A stretch of 64,000 nt of DNA from Dactylis glomerata (lineage: Eukaryota > Streptophyta > Magnoliopsida > Poales > Poaceae): positions 924,072-988,071 of the forward strand of contig QXEO01000143.1 of the NCBI GenBank assembly GCA_007115705.1, given 5' to 3'. Positions 22,791 to 32,971 of the stretch are shown here, one piece after another (the first letter of the stretch is position 1; each line of letters starts with the position of its first letter). The notes under the pieces were generated by a model. That model made no database searches, was not told the origin of the DNA, and saw only the letters and a program-made list of their open reading frames with translations. Position numbers and translations under genes: made by a program.

Positions 22791-24309
22791 ATTCTTCGTG
22801 CATCGTCGGGCGGGGCCTCAGATTCAGCCACGCTGCTTTTTCGCTTAGATGGGGCGCCGATAATATCGAGTCCAGGATCTTCCTGGCGCGCTACTCCTCT
22901 AAGCTCGTCAATCTGCTTCTGTTGCTCGTTAAGCCTGGCAAGCAACTAGTTGAACTTGTCATTCTCCTCATCCTGCTGTCGCTTCTTTGCTCTCGCCCGG
23001 CTTCTGTAAGTGTCTTGGTCTCTGGCAAACCCAAGCCACCATGGGTAAGAAGGACCGAAGCCTCGCGTTCGTCCTCCATGTTCGTCATTGCCGAGGACCA
23101 GTGTGAGCAAATCTTTCTCTCTATCTGCAGTGAACTGTCTTTTTCCCTCTTTAATTTCTTTCACTATCTTTTTCCAATTCTCCCTGGGTATCCTAAGACC
23201 GTCACTGCAGATAAGGTCCCCTGTTTCTTCGTCGTACGAACCACCATGCGCAAGGAACCAATTCCTTGCTCTTATTTCCCACTCATCACGGATGGGTTCA
23301 GGTATGATGCCTTTAGCTAGCAAATCTTGCTCTTTCTTATCCCACTTTGGGATGGCAGTCTCATAGCCCCCTGGCCCCAGCGTGTGGTGATATTTCTTCT
23401 TGTCGGCATTTTTCTTGTTCTTTTCTGATAATGCCTTGGCATCTTCTGACTGCTTGTACTCCTGAAATGCCTTCCAGTGATTCGCCTGCTTGGCTAGATA
23501 CCTCTCGAATACTGGCACTTTCTTTGTCTTCCGATATTCTTTTCATAACTTCTTCTTCCAGCTACGGAACAGTTCGGCCATCTTCTTTAGAGTCCACTGC
23601 TTGACTTTGGCCCTCAGTTTATTTGCGGCGTCTTGATTCTCACATTCTGGCAGGTTGAAATGTGACATGATATCATTCCAAAGATTATCTTTGTACCTTT
23701 CGGCGACATAGTCACTATCGGCTGTCCCTTTGCGCTTGTTCCACTCCCGAACGCTGATCGGGACGTGATCCCTAACGAGAACTCCGCATTGCTTCTTGAA
23801 TGTGTCAGCAGCATTCTTAGGAAGCTTTGGTTCGCCCGTAGGCAATATCACCTCAAAGGTGTAATGCGTCCGTGCGTCCAACTTTTTAGTCGGGCCTCGT
23901 TTCGTAGATTTGCTCGATGTGGAGGCCTAAGAGGGAGAAACATTCGTCAAATGAATGTATATGTATACAATATAGAGCTATCTCCAATATTTTTCACATA
24001 TTACAAGTGATTGTCGAACTTCATATGTATACCTCGCCGGACTTTATTATTTCTCCACCGGCTTCTCCACCGGCTTCTCTATCAGTGGAGCTATCACCTT
24101 CTCCATCATTGGAGCTATCTCCGGCCCCATCGGCTTCATCTTCGTGTCGATCAACCTCCATTCCATCTCTGGAGGGGTTTAGATATGACGACGGAGATTC
24201 TGCAGGTTCAACGTCGGGGGCGTCTTTGATTATATCTTCGATAAGTTCTTCCTCTTCGAGGTTCCTGCTATGTGGATCCATAGTTCTGCAAAAAACGAAC
24301 ATTTGATTA

Positions 24310-24595
24310 ACTAATAAACTAACAAACTATATATGATGCAAAATAATTCTATTTCTATTTGCAAAATAATTCTATTTCTATTTGCAAATAAATTCTAACT
24401 AAATAATACTATCTCTAAAATAATACTATCTCTAAAATAATACTATCTCTAAAATAATACTATATCTAAAATAATACTATCTCTAAATAATACTATCTCT
24501 AAAATAATACTATATCTAAAATAATTCTATCTCTAAAATAATACTATATCTAAAATAATACTATCTCTAAAATAATACTATCTCTAAAATAATTC
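24310..24595. repeat. 17-bp minisatellite in element D
   Basis: Repeats of CTAAAATAATACTATCT with small variants, located upstream of exon 1 of the second gene. Confidence 0.88.
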
Positions 24596-25200
24596 TATTC
24601 TAACTATATGTATCTAAATAATTCTATTCTAACTATATCTATCTAAATAATTCTATTCTAACTATATGTATCTAAATAATTCTATTCTAACTAAATCTAT
24701 CTAAATAATTCTATTCTAACTATATCTATCTAAATAATTCTATTCTAACTATATGTATCTAAATAATTCTATTCTAACTATATCTATCTAAATAATTCTA
24801 TTCTAACTATATCTATCCTATCTAAATAATTCTATTCTAACTATATGTATCTAAATAATTCTATTCTAACTATATGTATCTAAATAATTCTATTCTAACT
24901 ATATCTATCTAAATAATTCTATTCTAACTATATCTATCCTATCTAAATAATTCTATTCTAACTATATGTATCTAAATAATTCTATTCTAACTATATGTAT
25001 CTAAATAATTCTATTCTAACTAAAACTATCTAAATAATTCTATTCTAACTAAAACTATCTAAATAATAATATTCTAACTATATCTATCTAAATAATTTTA
25101 TTCTAACTATATCTATCTAAATAATTCTATTCTAACTATATCTATCTAAATAATTTTATTCTAACTATATCTATCTAAATAATTCTATTCTAACTATATA
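24596..25200. repeat. 29-bp minisatellite in element D
   Basis: About twenty copies of a 29-bp unit, CTAAATAATTCTATTCTAAC followed by TATATGTAT or TATATCTAT. The two unit types (GTAT and CTAT) alternate irregularly, and there are occasional 4-5-bp insertions, as expected from slippage and unequal exchange. Confidence 0.92.
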
Positions 25201-25295
25201 TTCTAATACTAATTAACTAATTAACACTAACCCTAACACTAATTAACAAATTAACACTAATTAACAAATTAAACTTTTTGCCAAAAAACCTTGCA

Positions 25296-25520
25296 GGTTA
25301 AGGGCGCGCGGCGGCTCTGCGGCGGCTGGTCGGCGGCTGGACGGCGGGCGGCGCGGCGCGGTGGCGCGGTGGCTGGCGGTGGCGCGCGCGGCGGCGTGGG
25401 GGCGCGGCGGCGCGGGGGCGCGGCGGCGCGGGGGCGCGGCGGCGCGGGGGCGCGGGGGCGCGGTGGCGCGGGAGCGCGGCGGCGCGGCTGAACGGCGGCG
25501 AGGCGGCGGCGAGCTCGGGC
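25296..25520. repeat. GGCGGCGCGG low-complexity block
   Basis: Extremely GC-rich simple sequence between the minisatellite and the internal subterminal-like array. Its + strand translation is a glycine-arginine-alanine repeat and is not credible as a protein. It may be part of a promoter or 5' leader of the second gene. Confidence 0.8.
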
Positions 25521-25591
25521 AGCCTGACGGCGTCTCGGTGAATTCCTCGCGCGCGAAAACTGCAGAGTCTGAATCGGCGGGGAAGAAGGCG

Positions 25592-25770
25592 GGCTTTTAT
25601 ACCCCGGGACCTTTAGTCCCGGGCGGTGGCTCAGGCCGGGACTAAAGGGGGGCCTTTAGTCCCGGTTTGAGCCACCACCCGGGACTAAAGGCCTCGGGTG
25701 GGGGTTTCAGCCGCAAGGGCCTTTAGTCCCGGTCTGTGGCACGGACCGGGACTAAAGGCCTATTTTCTGT
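25592..25770. repeat. Internal copy of the CACTA subterminal array
   Basis: Six or so inverted and direct copies of CCTTTAGTCCCGG / CCGGGACTAAAGG, the motif otherwise confined to the ends of element D. There is no CACTA terminus or TSD beside it. It lies between the transposase gene and the second gene. Confidence 0.85.
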
Positions 25771-25792
25771 TTTTTATTTTATTTGTTTTATA

Positions 25793-26445
25793 GATAGTTA
25801 TCTGTTTGCATATTTGAGAATTTAACAAAACTATAAAAATGAAAAGTGTTTGAAATTGAATAAATAATTCAAAACTATTTTATATTTTAAAAATTAATTA
25901 TTTTAACTATCCTAAGTATTAATTATTTTGCCATTTTCAATTAAAAACTATGTTTATTAATATTCTTTTTGCATATTTGAGAATTTGACAAAACTATAAA
26001 AATGAAAAGTGTTTGAAATTGAATAGATAATTCAAAACTATTTTCTATTTTACAAATTAATTATTTTAACTATCCTAAGTATTAACTATTTTGCCATTTT
26101 CAATTAAAAACTATGTTTATTAATATTCTTTTTGCATATTTGAGAATTTGACAAAACTATAAAAATGAAAAGTGTTTGAAATTGAATAGATAATTCAAAA
26201 CTATTTTCTATTTTACAAATTAATTATTTTAACTATCCTAAGTATTAACTATTTTGCCATTTTCAATTAAAAACTATGTTTATTAATATTCTTTTTGCAT
26301 ATTTGAGAATTTGACAAAACTATAAAAATGAAAAGTGTTTGAAATTGAATAGATAATTCAAAACTATTTTCTATTTTATAAATAATTTTTTTAACTATCC
26401 TAAGTATTAACTATTTTGCTATTTTCAATTAAAAACTATGTTTAG
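25793..26445. repeat. 163-bp tandem repeat, four copies
   Basis: GCATATTTGAGAATTT recurs at 25808, 25971, 26134 and 26297, an exact 163-bp spacing. The AT-rich unit is highly similar between copies; the first is most diverged. It follows the 3' end of the transposase gene. Confidence 0.93.
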
Positions 26446-26539
26446 TAACCGTGTCTGTCGTCGCCATGGAGAATCTTCATCATGCATTACATAAAAGATT
26501 TAATACATTATTACATTATTGCACCAACAATCCTATCTA

Positions 26540-29500
26540 TTATTTCTGTTTTCTTCTGGGTCGTAGCCATGGAGAATCTTCATCATTCAGTAGGATGCTT
26601 GGGTCAGTCTTCACTTTGAAGGGCGGAATTTCATGAAACTTATTATAATCTATTGACATGTCTGTCTTGTCATCTACTCCCACGATGTTTCTTTTCCCAG
26701 AAAGAACTATGTGGCGCTTTGGCTCATTGGACGATGTCTTCTTTTGCTGATTTCTTTTTCTCGTTTTTGTAGATATGTCCTTCACATAGAAAACCTGAGC
26801 GACATCGTTGGCTAGGACGAATGGTTCATCCATGTACGCAAGATTATTGAGATCCACTGTTGTCATGCCGTACTTTTGGTCTACAACTACCCCGCCACCT
26901 GTCAGCTTCACCCATTTGCACCGAAACAAAGGGATCTTAAAAGTAGGTCCATAGTCAAGTTCCCATATCTCCTCTATGTACCCGTAATATGTTTCCAAAC
27001 AGTGCCCATTCTCGTCTGTTGCATCAAAGCGGACACCACTATTTTGGTTGGTGCTCTTTTTATCTTGGGCAACCGTGTAAAATGTGTTCCCATTTATCTC
27101 GTACCCTTGGAAAGTACATATAGTCGAAGATGGTGGCCTGGCCAAACAGTACAGCTGATCTCCAACGGTGTCGTCATTCATGAGATGTGTCTGCAACCAA
27201 CTACCAAAAGTCTTCTCGTGTTCCCCTTTAATCCAAGAGTCAGCCTTCCTCGGGTTTTCGGAGCGTAGAATATTCTTGTGTCTCACGATATACGGAGCCA
27301 CCACAGTGGAATTGTGTAGAACTGTGTAGTGTGCTTGAGAGAAAGAATGCCCGTCCATACATACTTTTGCTTTCCTTCCTAGTGTGCCTTTTCCTGTCAG
27401 CCTACCCTCATACCGAGATTCAGGAACACCAATCGGCTTAAGGTCAGGAAGAAAGTCCACACAAAACTCAATGACCTCCTCTGTTCCATAGCCCTTGGAG
27501 ATGCTTCCTTCTGGCCTAGCACGGTTACGAACATATTTCTTTAAGACTCCCATGAACCTCTCGAAGGGGAACATATTGTGTAGAAACACAGGACCGAGAA
27601 TTCTAATCTCTTCGACTAGGTGAACTAGGAGGTGTGTCATTATATTGAAGAAGGATGGCGGGAACAACAACTCAAAGCTGACCAGACATTGGACCACATC
27701 AATCTGTAACCCTGATAGACTTTCTCGATCGATTACCTTCTGAGAAATTGCATTGAGGAATGCACATACCTTCACAATTGCCAGGCGAACATTTTCCGGT
27801 AGAATTCCCCTCAATGCAACCGGAAGCAATTGCGTCATAAGCACGTGGCAGTCATGAGACTTTAGGTTTTGGAATTTTTTGTCTTTCATATTTACGATTC
27901 CCTTTATATTCGACGAGAAGCCAGTCGGGACCTTGATACTGAAAAGGACTTCAAAGAAGATTTCCTTCTCTTCCTTAGTAAGAGCGTAGCTGGCACGCCC
28001 TTGAAACTGCCCTGGATGCATGCCATCTCTTCCTTTATGACGTTCCTGGTCCTCCCGTGCTTCCGGTGTATCTTTTGACTTCCCATACAAGCCCAGGAAG
28101 CCTAGAATATTCACGCAGAGATTCTTCGTCAGGTGCATCACGTCGATTGCGGAGCGGACCTCATGGACTTCCCAATAGGGTAGCTCCCAAAATATAGATT
28201 TCTTCTTCCACATGGGTACGCGCTTATCAGGGCCGTTAGGAACAGGTTGGCTGCCAGGACCCTTTCCAAAGATTACTTTTAAATCTTTGACCATATCAAA
28301 TACTTCAGCACCAGTACGGATGACAGGCTTCCCCCGGGGTTCTGCCTTGCCATTGAAATGCTTGCCTTTTTTCTTTAAGGGATGCTTGGGCGGAAGAAAA
28401 CGACGATTGTACGGATACACATTCTTCCTACATTTGTCCAGATATATACTTTCTGTCTGATCTAAACAGTGCGTGCATGCATTGTATCCCTTGTTTGACT
28501 GTCCTGAAATGTTACTAAGAGCAGGCCAATCATTGATGGTTACGAAAAGCAACGCTCGAAGGTCAAATTCCTCTTGTTTGTGCTCGTCCCACACACGTAC
28601 ACCTGGTTCGGCCCACAGCTGTAAAAGTTCATCAACTAATGGCCTTAGGTACACATCAATGTCGTTGCCGGGTTGCTTTGGACCTTGGATAAGCACTGGC
28701 ATCATAATGAACTTCCGCTTCATGCACAACCAAGGAGGAAGGTTGTAGATACATAGAGTAACGGGCCAGGTGCTGTGACTGCAACTCTGCTCCCCAAAAG
28801 GATTCATGCCATCTGTACTCAGACCAAACCATAAGTTCCTTGCGTCACCTGCAAATCTCGGGAACTCTCTCTCGATTTTTCTCCACTGCCGACCATCGGC
28901 GGGGTGCCTCAACTTATCGTCTTTCATACGATCTTCCATGTGCCATCGCAACAACTTCGCATGATCTTTATTTCTGAACAGACGTTTCAACCGTGGTATT
29001 ATAGGAGCATACCACATCACCTTGGCAGGAACCCTCTTCCTGGGTGGCTCGCCCTCAATCTCACCAGGGTCATCTTTTCTGATCTTATACCGCAATGCAG
29101 TGCATACCGGGCATTTATCCATATTCTCATACTTCTCACCGCGGTAGAGGATGCAGTCATTAGGGCATGCATGTATCTTCTGCACGTCTAATCCTAGAGG
29201 GCAGACAAGCTTCTTTGCTTCGTACGTGCTGGCGGGCAATTCGTTCTTTCTTGGAAGCATCTTCTTCATCAGTACCAGCAACTTTTCGAATGACGAGTCA
29301 GTCACACCGTTCTCTGCCTTCCACTTCAGCAATTCCAGTGTGCTACCCAGCTTCTTCTGGCCATCTTCACAAGTTGGGTACAACAATTTGTTGTGGTCCT
29401 GTAACATCTGCTCGAACTGTAACCTCTCCTTTTCTGTGTCGCAGCCTCGCCGTGCTTCAGAAATGACCCGGCCAAGATCATCAGCGGGCTCATCTGGTTC

Positions 29501-29887
29501 CCGTTCTGCACCCTGATCTTCTTCTTCATTGTCTTCCATTGCGGTATCAGCATACTCAGGGAACATAGATCGGTAGTTGTCATCATCGTTCTCTTCTTCT
29601 TCATCGTCATCTTCCATCATAACCCCTCTTTCTCCGTGCTTGGTCCAAACATTATAGCCCGACATAAAACCAGACCGAAGCAGGTGGCTCTGAATGACTC
29701 TTGAGGAAGTGTAATCCTTCTCATTCCGACATTCAACACATGGACAAAACATATAGCCACCACCATGCTTGTTCGCATCGGCCGCATCTCGAAAAGAATG
29801 CACGCCTTCTCTGTAAGCGGCTGTGCGTCGATCACCGTACATCCATGGATGGCTCATCTGTATCATACGACAGTATATCAAACACAA
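26540..29887 (-). CDS. TNP2-type CACTA transposase, intact 1115-codon frame
   Basis: Predicted nuclear enzyme that cuts at the CACTA ends. N-terminal transposase-associated region: WMYGDRRTAAYREGV followed by the cysteine pattern FCPCVECRN (about residues 15-55). An acidic linker follows (about 90-150). The TNP2 core has a KIHACPNDCILYRG zinc-like motif, LSTDGMNPFG (first catalytic aspartate candidate), CTHCLDQT, AIDVMHLTKNLC (second aspartate) and MFPFERFMGVLKKYVRNRARPEGS (glutamate candidate). The C-terminal third carries the DUF4218- and DUF4216-like region ending near DLNNLAYMDEPFVLA. No stop or frameshift in 1115 codons. The translational start may be the internal ATG before SHPWMYGD; an upstream intron is possible. 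The C-terminal coding end lies in a short duplicated segment (GCCATGGAGAATCTTCATCAT at about 26463 and 26566). Confidence 0.92.
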   Translation of the reverse strand: MCLIYCRMIQMSHPWMYGDRRTAAYREGVHSFRDAADANKHGGGYMFCPCVECRNEKDYTSSRVIQSHLLRSGFMSGYNVWTKHGERGVMMEDDDEEEENDDDNYRSMFPEYADTAMEDNEEEDQGAEREPDEPADDLGRVISEARRGCDTEKERLQFEQMLQDHNKLLYPTCEDGQKKLGSTLELLKWKAENGVTDSSFEKLLVLMKKMLPRKNELPASTYEAKKLVCPLGLDVQKIHACPNDCILYRGEKYENMDKCPVCTALRYKIRKDDPGEIEGEPPRKRVPAKVMWYAPIIPRLKRLFRNKDHAKLLRWHMEDRMKDDKLRHPADGRQWRKIEREFPRFAGDARNLWFGLSTDGMNPFGEQSCSHSTWPVTLCIYNLPPWLCMKRKFIMMPVLIQGPKQPGNDIDVYLRPLVDELLQLWAEPGVRVWDEHKQEEFDLRALLFVTINDWPALSNISGQSNKGYNACTHCLDQTESIYLDKCRKNVYPYNRRFLPPKHPLKKKGKHFNGKAEPRGKPVIRTGAEVFDMVKDLKVIFGKGPGSQPVPNGPDKRVPMWKKKSIFWELPYWEVHEVRSAIDVMHLTKNLCVNILGFLGLYGKSKDTPEAREDQERHKGRDGMHPGQFQGRASYALTKEEKEIFFEVLFSIKVPTGFSSNIKGIVNMKDKKFQNLKSHDCHVLMTQLLPVALRGILPENVRLAIVKVCAFLNAISQKVIDRESLSGLQIDVVQCLVSFELLFPPSFFNIMTHLLVHLVEEIRILGPVFLHNMFPFERFMGVLKKYVRNRARPEGSISKGYGTEEVIEFCVDFLPDLKPIGVPESRYEGRLTGKGTLGRKAKVCMDGHSFSQAHYTVLHNSTVVAPYIVRHKNILRSENPRKADSWIKGEHEKTFGSWLQTHLMNDDTVGDQLYCLARPPSSTICTFQGYEINGNTFYTVAQDKKSTNQNSGVRFDATDENGHCLETYYGYIEEIWELDYGPTFKIPLFRCKWVKLTGGGVVVDQKYGMTTVDLNNLAYMDEPFVLANDVAQVFYVKDISTKTRKRNQQKKTSSNEPKRHIVLSGKRNIVGVDDKTDMSIDYNKFHEIPPFKVKTDPSILLNDEDSPWLRPRRKQK

Positions 29888-30156
29888 TCACGATCCTATA
29901 AATTAGTACCGCACGGTCTAAATGAGAAAATATAGTTGCTAACCTTTTAGAATAAGTGGAAATAAAGAGGAAGAGGCTTAAACGTGGCTCGGGCATCTCA
30001 TATCGTAGTTGTGTTCGGTGAACTGAAGCGGCATTGCTCTAATACACATTTCAACAAACACCTCTAGTGCATCTAAGAAAAAAGGAGAGCTAGCACACAC
30101 CCACTGAGATCCATCCAAGAAAAATGCAAGGAAGAGTGGAGAGAGGGGCTGTGCCA

Positions 30157-30165
30157 ATATATATA
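30157..30165 (-). promoter_or_regulatory. Probable TATA box of the element D transposase
   Basis: An ATATATATA run just inside the right subterminal array, followed on the minus strand by a leader and then the transposase frame. Positions fit the usual CACTA layout; no transcript evidence is available here. Confidence 0.45.
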
Positions 30166-30175
30166 GGCAGAGGAC

Positions 30176-30414
30176 TTTAGTCCCGGTTTGAGACACAAAC
30201 CGGGACTAAAGGGGGCGCACATGGGGCCTCCCAGCACATAGCCCTTTAGTCCCGGTTTGTTTCTCAAACCGGGACTAAAGGGTCGCTACGGGCCGGGACC
30301 AAAGCCTCCCGGGCGGCTTGGGTCTTTTGGGGCGACGTGGCCGGGCCTTTAGTCCCGGCCCAGATGGAGGCCGGGACTAAAGGGTCCAGGCCAAAGGCCC
30401 GTTTTCCACTAGTG
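30176..30414. repeat. Element D right subterminal repeats
   Basis: At least six copies of the same TTTAGTCCCGG / CCGGGACTAAAG motif up to the CACTAGTG end, matching the left array. Confidence 0.85.
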
Positions 30415-30417
30415 TTA

Positions 30418-31991
30418 GGAGGGAAAGGCATCTTCTCCAAATAATCTGGTTTGCTGACAGGAACAACAGAAGAAACTTTGGAGGATTCCTCCTCTCTATT
30501 AATAAGATCGAAACATCTATTATCCCTGTCATAGCTTGGCAAAACATCATGTTTTATAAGATCTTGTAAGTAAGTATTTGCGAGGCAATCTTTAGCACAA
30601 TAGAGACGACAACCACGAAGGATGCTATTAATATCAACATCTCTCATATCAACCAAAGAAATCTTTCTAGATATCTCTTCATAATTCAAAAACAAAGTAA
30701 GCTTATCATATTGATTGAGAGTAATCTTATCATCACAATACATATTTGCGATACTCACTCGATTAATTGGCCATTAAAAATTAAAGTGACCCCTTTTACC
30801 GCAAAATTCATAAAGAAAAGGATAAAGTTCACAAACCTTTTCACCAAGCTCATCTAGATCCTTGAGCCACATACTGGTTTCTTCATTTGCATGGGTGATG
30901 CAATAATCTTCCTTGTTGTAACTCTGTTCACAAGGTCTATGTATTCCACAAAAATTAACATGCTTATAAGAAATAGGACTTTTAGAAGTTTGAGCATGTT
31001 TATTGGAATCATCAACATCAATATCATTTTCTATGGAAGTGTCCTTAAAAGGTTCATGATAAACGTCCCCATTTCCTTTAGGAACATTCATATGGGAAGC
31101 AAAGGCTTTAAAGCAATCAACCATAATTTGAGGATCAAGACCATATTTAGCACTAAGCTCTTGAAAATTAGCAGATTCAGCGAAAGACTTAATGCAATCA
31201 AACTCGTAATTCATACCTGATCCTTTACCTTTGTTGCTATCCCAACCTTCAATATTGTTTTGAATTGTTTCAAGCAGATCCCACTTGGTGTTAACATCCT
31301 TGCTTGTGAAAGACCCATCAAAGGATGCATCTAGATAGTCCTTGTAATATCCTGAAAGCCTTGCATAAAAATTATTAATAACAATATTATGGGGAAGATT
31401 ATGAATAGGACATTTGTGCATTTGTAACTTTAATCTTCCCTACGCTTGGGCAATGCTTTCTCCCTCATGCGACCAAAAGTTATATATCCAATTACGGTCT
31501 TTATGAATTTCACTTGGAGGATAAAACTTGGAATAAAAGAGAGGCACAATTTCCTCCCATGTAATAGATGGACCATCTTTAAGCAGCCGATACCATTCCT
31601 CAGCTCTGCCTTTCAGTGAATAAGAGAATAGCTTCCTCTTAACTTGGCTTGATGAAATACCTGCATACTTGAACAACTCGCATAATTCTTGTATAAAGAG
31701 TAAATGATCACCCGGAGGGACTGTTCCATCTCTTGAATAGCGGTTATTCATAACACGTTCAACAATCTTCGTAGGTATTTTAAAAGGACGAGGAGCACAA
31801 GCGTCATTAGAAACATCACATATGGGAGATAAAATATCATCAGAGCAAACTTTCTCCACTAAAGCTGCGGGACTAAAAATATCATACTTAACAAAACCAG
31901 CTTCCCCAAGCTTAGACTTTTCCATAGCATTAGCAATAAAGGGATTCAAAGCATTCGTACTAATAACATTGCTATGCGAAATAAACTCCAA
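30418..31991 (-). pseudogene. Element B gag, N-terminal and central part
   Basis: Minus strand, opening MEFISHSNVISTNALNPF at 31991. It contains the Athila-type gag core (KGRAEEWYRLLKDG, FYSKFYPPSEIHKDRN, NNFYARLSGYYKDYLDA). In-frame stops lie at 31440-31442 (after GESIAQA, where C has tryptophan) and 30774-30776. The zinc knuckle is damaged: the first cysteine is replaced (YEFCGKRGHFNF) and the last is lost, whereas C keeps the full C-x2-C-x4-H-x4-C. The frame then runs into CACTA element D at 30414. Confidence 0.87.
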
Positions 31992-32170
31992 AGGTTTTTC
32001 AATTTTCTCTTCAAATCTAAACTCACAAAAAAAGACTAAAGAACTCTTTATTTTCCATTAAGCCTAACTAGTGAAAATAAAAACAAGAAACAAAAAGATA
32101 TAATTGCAGAATCTAAAGGAAATAACTCCGAGCACTCACGCAGGAGAATGTGAGTACCTTTTACCTTACC

Positions 32171-32188
32171 TCCCTGGCAACGGCGCCA
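32171..32188 (-). promoter_or_regulatory. Element B primer binding site
   Basis: The minus strand reads TGGCGCCGTTGCCAGGGA, one mismatch from the 3' end of plant tRNA-Asp as used by Athila-type elements. It lies 10 nt inside the 5' LTR boundary, the same offset as in C and F. Confidence 0.8.
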
Positions 32189-32198
32189 AAAAAGAGCT

Positions 32199-32971
32199 TG
32201 ATGTCTACACACGCTTCTATTCTTGTAGACAGTGTTAGGCCTCCAAGTGCAGAGGTTTATAGAGCAGCAACAAGTTTTCCTTAAGTGGATCACCCAAGGT
32301 TTATCGAACTCAGGGAGGAAGAGATCAAAGCTATCCCTCTCAAACAACGCTGCAATTATGATATAGAAAGTCTCTTGTGTCCCCAACACACCCAATACAC
32401 TTGTCAGATGTATATGTGCACTAGTTCGGCGAAGAGATAGTGAAATACAAGTAGTAGTGATGATTATGAGTAGTAAATGTAATATGAAATAAGTATCGCT
32501 GCGAGCAAACATGTAACAAAACTGTAAGTAAATGGTGTGCAATGCTTGGAAACAAGGCCTAGGGATCATACTTTCACTAGTGGAGACGCTCCCAACAAAT
32601 ATAACATAATTGAATCAATAGATACTATCATCAATATTCAACTCAAAACAATTCTCCAATGGAAAACATACACTAATCATGTGTAGGGCTACGAAGCACT
32701 CCTCAAAGTCCGTATGTACCCATTGTCCCACACTATCACCGTGAACGCACTAGATGGTTCCAGCAAACACCAACATTTCATAGAGACATTAACCAAAAAG
32801 GTACACATGATGCACACACTAGTCACCTTTACACCATGATACGAGGTATCTCCGGAGAGTATAATAATTAAGCATAGGAGTAGCATAATATCTGAATAAT
32901 AACATCTACCAATTCAACTAGATATAAATCTCACGATCACATAAAGATCACATCATGGGAGAGAGGTCAAC
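32199..32971 (-). repeat. Element B 5' LTR, inner part (interrupted by C)
   Basis: Begins TGATGTCTACACACG at 32199 and matches 12476-13248 of the left LTR. It is broken at TCAAC (32967-32971), the target duplication of element C. Confidence 0.92.

Larger units (their letters stand above)
18138..24281 (-). pseudogene. Element D second gene: En/Spm-type protein with C48 (Ulp1-like) protease tail
   Basis: Spliced minus-strand gene. Exon 1 is 24033-24281 (83 codons from MDPHSRN, acidic, donor GTATAC). Exon 2 is about 21504-23926 and joins in phase 0. It carries a plant En/Spm transposase-like domain (WNKRKGTADSDYVAERYKDN, VPVFERYLAKQANHW, DLICSDGLRIP), a coiled-coil start (LLARLNEQQKQIDELRG), a proline-rich linker and a region like DUF8039. 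Later exons encode a C48 peptidase: FHWILLDI (His), VDAFDPLS (Asp), then CDQQPRGTHLCGYYVCE (Gln and Cys). In-frame stops at 23543-23545 (TGA) and 22946-22948 (TAG) break exon 2, so only a shortened or rescued product could be made. The C48 half is tandemly duplicated. The role of C48 domains in CACTA elements is not established. Confidence 0.8.
17707..30414 (-). mobile_element. Element D: 12.7-kb CACTA (En/Spm) DNA transposon
   Basis: The ends are CACTAGTGG (17707) and CCACTAGTG (30414), with a 3-bp duplication TTA (17704-17706 and 30415-30417), the CACTA signature. The interrupted gag of element B reads on across the gap. Subterminal arrays of TTTAGTCCCGG and its complement flank both ends and also occur internally. 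Two genes lie on the minus strand: a TNP2-type transposase near the right end and a second, spliced gene ending in a Ulp1-like protease domain towards the left. The intact transposase frame and canonical termini suggest recent activity. Confidence 0.95.

Noticed and set aside
24310..25200. CRISPR-like array of regular repeats
   Set aside because: Units are contiguous without unique spacers, and the locus is inside a plant CACTA transposon; it is a minisatellite.
25291..25645. Glycine-arginine-rich + strand frames
   Set aside because: Simple GGCGGCGCGG sequence read as protein; no start context or homology.
30264..30758. 164-codon protein combining gag with a proline- and alanine-rich tail
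   Set aside because: The tail (after about 30417) is the end of CACTA element D read in frame; it is a junction artefact.
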